NCBI RefSeq assembly: GCF_004745825.1 | Contig: NZ_SRLA01000005.1 | Span: 432,442-496,441, forward strand | DNA length: 64,000 nucleotides | Origin: Hymenobacter fodinae | Lineage (GTDB): Bacteria; Bacteroidota; Bacteroidia; Cytophagales; Hymenobacteraceae | Direction: 5' to 3' | In this document: positions 59,703 to 64,000 of the stretch, piece by piece | How the letters are laid out: every line of letters begins with the position of its first letter | Position numbering within the stretch: position 1 is the first letter of the stretch | Made by a program: the position numbers and the translations under genes | Notes under the pieces: generated by a model | Databases searched by the model: none | The model's input: the letters and a program-made list of their open reading frames with translations, nothing else | What the model was told of the DNA's origin: nothing

Positions 59703-61202
59703 CTACTTATTGGGAATCACGGGCTGCTCCCCCTGGCTCTTCTCTCCTACTTGCGCGTCTTGTTTGTTGGCGGCATCCTCATGGTCAGGTGTCCATTGGG
59801 TATGAAATACGCCTTCCTTACCAATCAGCTCGTACGTGTGCGCTCCAAAATAATCGCGCTGGGCCTGAATTAGGTTGGAGGGCAAACGGCCACTACGCAA
59901 CGAATCGAAATACCCCACCGCTGCTGCGTAAGCCGGAATTCCCAATCCTGCCGTAATAGCGGCCGCTACTACGGTACGGGCGCCTGGGGCGGCTTGGCTT
60001 ACCACCTGCTGCACTTGCCCATCAAGGAGCAGGTGCTCTAGGCCAGGTGCATGCTGGAAAGCAGCATAAATATGATTCAGGAACTCTGAGCGAATAATAC
60101 ACCCTCCGCGCCAGATACGGGCAATATCGGCCAGTTGTAGCTCATACCCGTAGTCCCGCGAGGCCTTCGCAAGCAGTTGCATTCCTTGGGCGTAAGTAAT
60201 AGCCATACTGAAGTAGAAGGCCTCTTCCAGGCTCTGCAGGAAAGAGTCAGTATCAACCTGCAACGGTGCAGCCGCGGGGGTGTACAGTTCCGCCAATTGC
60301 TGACGCAGCGCCTTGTACTTAGAAAGGTCCCGCATTGAAACAGCCGCATCAATAGTTGGAATAGGCAATTCCAGCTCCATAGCCACCTGCGATGTCCACT
60401 TGCCAGTGCCTTTCGAGCGGGCTTCGTCCTTGATATCATCAAGCAGTAGGTGGTCGGTGTTAGGAGCCTGAAAGCGAAAAATATCTTTCGTGATATCGAG
60501 CAGAAACGACTGCAATCGGCCCTGGTTCCAGCGGTCAAACACCTGGCCTATTGCCTCGTTATCAAGCCCCAGGCCCCGCTTCATTACGTCATAGGTTTCG
60601 GCAATGAGTTGCATGAGACCATACTCAATGCCGTTGTGTACCATTTTCACGAAGTGACCGGCGGCCCCGGGTCCCATGTAAGCCACGCAGGGCTGCCCGT
60701 CTACCTGAGCGGCAATGGCCTCAAATAATGGCTGAAGAGTTTGGTAGGCGTGTTTATCACCACCCGGCATCATGCTTGGACCAAAGCGTGCGCCTTCTTC
60801 GCCCCCCGATATGCCCATCCCAAAAAAGTGGAAGCCAGCCGTCGCTAATGCATCGGCCCGGCGAGTCGTGTCGGTAAAATGTGAATTACCTCCATCAATG
60901 ATAATGTCGCCGGCAGCTAGCAGCGGTTTCAACTCCTCGATTACGCTATCTACGATGGGGCCCGCGGGTACCAGCATCATGATAGCCCGCGGTGTACTCA
61001 GGCTTTGCACAAACTGCGACAATTCAGCAAATCCCTTCACGGGTTTGCCAGCTCCCTCCTCCGTTAGCAAGCTTAGTTTTCCGGCGTCTTTGTCATACCC
61101 TGCTACGGCTACGGAATGATCTGCCAGGTTAAGCAGCAGGTTGCGGCCCATGGTACCCAGGCCAATCATGCCAAACGAGAATGTGGTCGGCGTTGCGTTC
61201 AT
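59703..61202 (-). CDS. gnd: 6-phosphogluconate dehydrogenase, decarboxylating
   Basis: A 499-residue enzyme making ribulose 5-phosphate and CO2. Motifs: FGMIGLGTMGRNLLLNLADH, DIIIDGGNSHFTDTTRRADA, FHFFGMGISGGEEGARFGPS, HFVKMVHNGIEYGLMQLIAE and the C-terminal RSGRLPSNLIQAQRDYFGAH. It follows galT by 70 bases and precedes zwf by 41. Confidence 0.97.
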   Translation of the reverse strand: MNATPTTFSFGMIGLGTMGRNLLLNLADHSVAVAGYDKDAGKLSLLTEEGAGKPVKGFAELSQFVQSLSTPRAIMMLVPAGPIVDSVIEELKPLLAAGDIIIDGGNSHFTDTTRRADALATAGFHFFGMGISGGEEGARFGPSMMPGGDKHAYQTLQPLFEAIAAQVDGQPCVAYMGPGAAGHFVKMVHNGIEYGLMQLIAETYDVMKRGLGLDNEAIGQVFDRWNQGRLQSFLLDITKDIFRFQAPNTDHLLLDDIKDEARSKGTGKWTSQVAMELELPIPTIDAAVSMRDLSKYKALRQQLAELYTPAAAPLQVDTDSFLQSLEEAFYFSMAITYAQGMQLLAKASRDYGYELQLADIARIWRGGCIIRSEFLNHIYAAFQHAPGLEHLLLDGQVQQVVSQAAPGARTVVAAAITAGLGIPAYAAAVGYFDSLRSGRLPSNLIQAQRDYFGAHTYELIGKEGVFHTQWTPDHEDAANKQDAQVGEKSQGEQPVIPNK

Positions 61203-61272
61203 CAGATGGAAGTTTCAAGACCAGGCCTAGGCCTAGTGGCTAAATAGAAAAAAGTGAATATAAGTAGCCGTC

Positions 61273-62340
61273 TTATTGCGGCTGTGACTTTTTGTAATGG
61301 ACACTCGGCAGTTCACGCAGGCGCTGAGCAGCTACCTCGGGCGTAATGTCACGCTGGGGGTTAGCTAGTAGCTCATAGCCAACCATAAACTTGCGAACGG
61401 TAGCTGAGCGAAGCAGCGGTGGATAGAAGTGCATGTGGAGGTGCCAGCTCTCGTGGGCTTGTCCGTCGGTAGGGCGTTGGTGTAAGCCAGCTGAATAAGG
61501 AAACGACATTTGAAACAGGTTGTCGTACCGAATGGTTAGCTGCTGCAATGCGTCAGCTAGCGCATTCTTCTCGTCATCTGTTAGTTGCGCCAGGTCTTGC
61601 ACATGGCGGCGAGATATGAGCAACGTCTCGAATGGCCAAACGGCCCAGTAGGGCACCAACACTACAAAGTGCTCGTTTTGATACACCAGGCGTGTTTGCT
61701 CTTCCAGTTCAATGGCCAAATAATCGGTCAGTAAACTGCGGCCATGCTCCGACCAGTAGGCCAGTTGATGCGTTGTTTCCCGGGCTGGGTCGTCAGGAAC
61801 GGTGCGTTGAGCCCAAATCTGTCCGTGTGGGTGAGGGTTGCTGGCCCCCATCATGGAGCCTTTATTTTCAAAAATCTGTACGTAGTTAATATCAGGCCTA
61901 GCTCCTAGCTCCTGATACTGAGCTGTCCATACATCTACTACTCCCCGAATGGCCCCTACTTCCATTTCAGGTAGTGTCAAATCATGGCGAGGAGAAAAGC
62001 AGATTACCCGCGCAACCCCCGACTCTGCTTCGGCCCGAAGTAGCCCGCGCACATTCACGCTTCCTACTGGTACCGTAGCTTGCAACGCGGCAAAATCGTT
62101 GTCGAATACGAACGTACCCGTGTAGTTTGGGTTTTGGACGCCGCCTACACGACTGTTTCCGGGGCAGAGGTAACAAGTTGGATCATAAGCAGGGCGCTTT
62201 TCAACTTCCGGTGCCTCCTGCTGCCCTTGCCACGGTCGCTTAGAACGATGAGGAGATACCAGCAGCCACTGGCCTAGCAGCGGGTTGTAGCGGCGGTGTG
62301 ACTGTTCTGTTGGATCGAAGTGGCTGGACGTATCTGCCAT
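61273..62340 (-). CDS. galT: Galactose-1-phosphate uridylyltransferase
   Basis: A 355-residue GalT of the Leloir pathway, exchanging UMP between UDP-glucose and galactose 1-phosphate. It has the zinc-region CYLCPGNSRVGG, ARVICFSPRHDLTLPEMEVG, and the active-site sequence SNPHPHGQIWAQ with the nucleophilic His, followed by FVVLVPYWAVWPFETLLI. It follows galK by 30 bases. Confidence 0.97.
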   Translation of the reverse strand: MADTSSHFDPTEQSHRRYNPLLGQWLLVSPHRSKRPWQGQQEAPEVEKRPAYDPTCYLCPGNSRVGGVQNPNYTGTFVFDNDFAALQATVPVGSVNVRGLLRAEAESGVARVICFSPRHDLTLPEMEVGAIRGVVDVWTAQYQELGARPDINYVQIFENKGSMMGASNPHPHGQIWAQRTVPDDPARETTHQLAYWSEHGRSLLTDYLAIELEEQTRLVYQNEHFVVLVPYWAVWPFETLLISRRHVQDLAQLTDDEKNALADALQQLTIRYDNLFQMSFPYSAGLHQRPTDGQAHESWHLHMHFYPPLLRSATVRKFMVGYELLANPQRDITPEVAAQRLRELPSVHYKKSQPQ

Positions 62341-62370
62341 TGGTTTTCTATCTAAGTCTGAGCTAACAAA

Positions 62371-63522
62371 TCAAACGAGGGAAACACCATCCACCAGAAC
62401 TGTATGATATGTCTCTAGTGGCAAGTGTACTTCTCGCTGGTAGGCCTCCCGCATTGCTTTCTCAAAAGCTGCAACGTGCTCAGGCGCTACTAGGTTGATG
62501 GTACATCCTCCAAAGCCCCCGCCCATCATTCGAGCGCCATATACTCCCACTAAGGGACGAGCTGCTTCAACTAGCACATCCAGCTCACGGCAGCTCACTT
62601 CGTATTCATCGCGCAAACCAGCATGAGAAGCATACATCAACTGACCTACAGCTAGTAAATCGCCTTCATTCAGCGCTTGAGCTGCTGCTTCCACTCGTTG
62701 ATTCTCTTCGACCACATACCGGCAACGCTTGTACACAATAAGGCCTAGCTCATCAGCATGCGCTTCTAATTGCGCTAGTGTTACGTCACGTAAGCTGCCG
62801 ATTCCCGAGAAATATTGTTGTAAAATCTTGACTCCCTGCTCACACTCTTGGCGCCGAGTATTGTATTCTGAGCTAGCCAAGGAGTGCTTCACCCCCGAGT
62901 TACACAGCACAATATGGCACGAATGGGTGTCGAACGGTACATATGAGTAGTCTAACGAGCGACAGTCTAACCGAATCACCTGTCCCGATTGCCCAAACAA
63001 ACTGGCAAACTGATCCATTAGGCCAGTGCGCACGCCAGCATACGAATGCTCTGCCTCTTGGCCTATTTTCGCTAATGTCAATCGGTCTAAGCCACAATCG
63101 AATATATGGTTCAGTGCAAAGGCAAGACCACAACAAAGCGCAGCAGAGGAAGACAGTCCGGCCCCTAGAGGAATATCACCACCGAACACACAATCGAACC
63201 CCTTTATTCTTGCTCCCCGCTTCTGGAACAAGTCTATAATTCCCAGCAGATAATTGGCCCAATGCTTATCGCTTGTAACAATCGACGATAATGGAACTGT
63301 CAGAGTGTCCTGCTGCTCGTCATAGGCTACTAATCGAACTTCTTCGCGCTGATTGGCAGCTATTGCGAAATAGATGGCTCGATTAATTGCTCCTGGCATG
63401 ACAAATCCCAAGTTGTAATCTGTGTGCTCCCCAATCAGATTCACTCGCCCAGGCGCACGCACAATTAGAGGATTGCGCTCGAAGCGCTGCATAAATTCAG
63501 AAGATAACAGTTCAGCGTCCAT
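62371..63522 (-). CDS. galK: Galactokinase
   Basis: A 383-residue GHMP kinase phosphorylating galactose. The signature APGRVNLIGEHTDYNLGFVM is at about residues 24-43, the ATP site is DIPLGAGLSSSAALCCGLAF, and MMGGGFGGCTINLV is the third GHMP motif. It is the first gene of the minus-strand series; no regulator or promoter box stands out upstream. Confidence 0.97.
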   Translation of the reverse strand: MDAELLSSEFMQRFERNPLIVRAPGRVNLIGEHTDYNLGFVMPGAINRAIYFAIAANQREEVRLVAYDEQQDTLTVPLSSIVTSDKHWANYLLGIIDLFQKRGARIKGFDCVFGGDIPLGAGLSSSAALCCGLAFALNHIFDCGLDRLTLAKIGQEAEHSYAGVRTGLMDQFASLFGQSGQVIRLDCRSLDYSYVPFDTHSCHIVLCNSGVKHSLASSEYNTRRQECEQGVKILQQYFSGIGSLRDVTLAQLEAHADELGLIVYKRCRYVVEENQRVEAAAQALNEGDLLAVGQLMYASHAGLRDEYEVSCRELDVLVEAARPLVGVYGARMMGGGFGGCTINLVAPEHVAAFEKAMREAYQREVHLPLETYHTVLVDGVSLV

Positions 63523-63631
63523 AAGGAAGTTAAACTACGTAATCACAGTAAGGTTACTCTACTCGACTTTAAGTAATCCACAATAAGCTTGCGTCTAGAC
63601 ATTTTGCTTGTACGCCAATAACATGTGAAAC

Positions 63632-63659
63632 AAAAAAGGCTAACACAGTTGTGCTAGCC
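63632..63659 (-). terminator. Second terminator downstream of the rRNA operon
   Basis: On the minus strand GGCTAGCACAACTGTGTTAGCC forms an interrupted hairpin followed by TTTTTTG. It should stop any rRNA read-through before galK. Confidence 0.65.
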
Positions 63660-63740
63660 TATGGCATTTTACAATAATGGCTAATACGTAGTGCATACTT
63701 GTAAGATGTTTTACGCAAAAGCTGCACTATATAAACACAC

Positions 63741-63773
63741 AAAGGCCTCGCACCAATAGGATACGAGGCCTTT
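63741..63773 (-). terminator. Terminator downstream of 5S rRNA
   Basis: AAAGGCCTCG (63741-63750) pairs perfectly with CGAGGCCTTT (63764-63773), in the position expected for the end of the rRNA operon. Confidence 0.7.
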
Positions 63774-63834
63774 TCTACGATACCCTTCCGGCGGCGAGGG
63801 CATTGTCCCACCGGCCGGGGGCCTTGAAACGCCA

Positions 63835-63914
63835 CTGAGCCGCTCCTCCCCCGGCGGCGCATCCTCACGGACCAGGTCCGGGACGCAGCTCGCCCGCTAG
63901 GAAAAGCGGCTCAG
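63835..63914. other. GC-rich 80-base structured element beside 5S rRNA
   Basis: The ends CTGAGCCGCT and AGCGGCTCAG pair perfectly, and the interior can form nested stems (GGAC-CAG-GTCC, GCATCC/GGACGC). It begins about 11 bases after the 3' end of 5S, within the operon's trailer on the minus strand. It may be an rRNA-processing structure, or an unrecognised small RNA. Confidence 0.5.
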
Positions 63915-63925
63915 CAGTTCAGTAA

Positions 63926-64000
63926 GGTTGGCGGCGACCTACTCTCCCGCCGGTGAAGGCAGTACCATGGGCGCTCCGGGGCTTAACGGCTCTGTTCGGA
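63926..64000 (-). rRNA. rrf: 5S ribosomal RNA, 3' part
   Basis: The minus strand reads the conserved 5S 3' half: TCCGAACAGAGCCGTTAAGC, then CCCGGAGCGCCCATGGTACT and GGGAGAGTAGGTCGCCGCCA. The 5' part and the rest of the rRNA operon lie beyond the window edge. The exact 3' end may differ by a few bases. Confidence 0.93.

Noticed and set aside
63835..63914. SRP RNA (4.5S) gene on the plus strand
   Set aside because: The core resemblance CAGGTCCGG...GCAGC lacks the GGAA tetraloop and flanking AGCA loop, and it lies in the trailer of a minus-strand rRNA operon with no room for a terminator.
1..64000. CRISPR array or tRNA genes
   Set aside because: No evenly spaced direct repeats and no cloverleaf with a CCA-type acceptor end were found by eye.

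Overview
The window looks like a piece of a GC-rich Bacteroidota chromosome, most likely Hymenobacter or a close relative in the Cytophagales. This is inferred from four things: gene content (a type III glutamine synthetase, the long three-domain form of IspG, a small DUF6728-like membrane protein, DUF389); TAnnTTTG-type -7 promoter elements near several starts; many intrinsic terminators shared by convergent genes; and overall protein character. It is ordinary chromosome interrupted by AT-rich patches and decayed genes. No complete mobile element, CRISPR array or tRNA was found. A 5S rRNA runs off the right edge on the minus strand, so an rRNA operon lies just outside.

Layout. 1-5.1 kb: frameshifted AraC regulator, SDR oxidoreductase, aldo/keto reductase, VOC protein, then a strongly AT-rich patch (about 3.4-4.6 kb) with a small lipoprotein and gene remnants. 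5.1-13.7 kb: SF1 helicase, lipoprotein, isoaspartyl peptidase, SMP-30-like lipoprotein, SlyD-like isomerase, AcpH, a flavin-binding stress protein and a CrtA-like protein. 13.9-19.7 kb: the most interesting unit, a cluster of a coiled-coil protein, a membrane-anchored PspA-like protein, a substrate-binding protein fused to an OmpA peptidoglycan-binding domain, an ABC permease and an ABC ATPase. 20.6-24 kb: an NtrC-type sigma-54 activator and a KinB-like histidine kinase. 24-42.9 kb: DUF389 protein, PPP-type phosphatase, leuS, YjbR protein, acyl-CoA ligase, glycosyltransferase, Rossmann proteins, an AT-rich patch of three small genes (one with an in-frame stop), ispG, two thioredoxin-fold proteins and a quinone oxidoreductase. 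43-48.2 kb: small uncharacterised genes, a decayed lipoprotein duplication and an integrase remnant. 48.4-55.4 kb: glutamine synthetase III, then a polytopic glycosyltransferase-like protein, an LTA-synthase-type sulfatase and a small CxxC protein. 55.5-63.5 kb: LLM oxidoreductase, rpiA, and a tightly spaced minus-strand series galK-galT-gnd-zwf-pgl that joins galactose entry to the oxidative pentose phosphate pathway. 63.5-64 kb: terminators, a GC-rich structured segment and 5S rRNA.

Two families of dispersed inverted repeats lie between genes, and a TAGGCC-containing word is conspicuously frequent in the GC-rich parts but not in the AT-rich patches. Start sites were adjusted where an internal ATG, family length or promoter position argued against the longest frame. 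All family assignments come from reading motifs, not from database searches.
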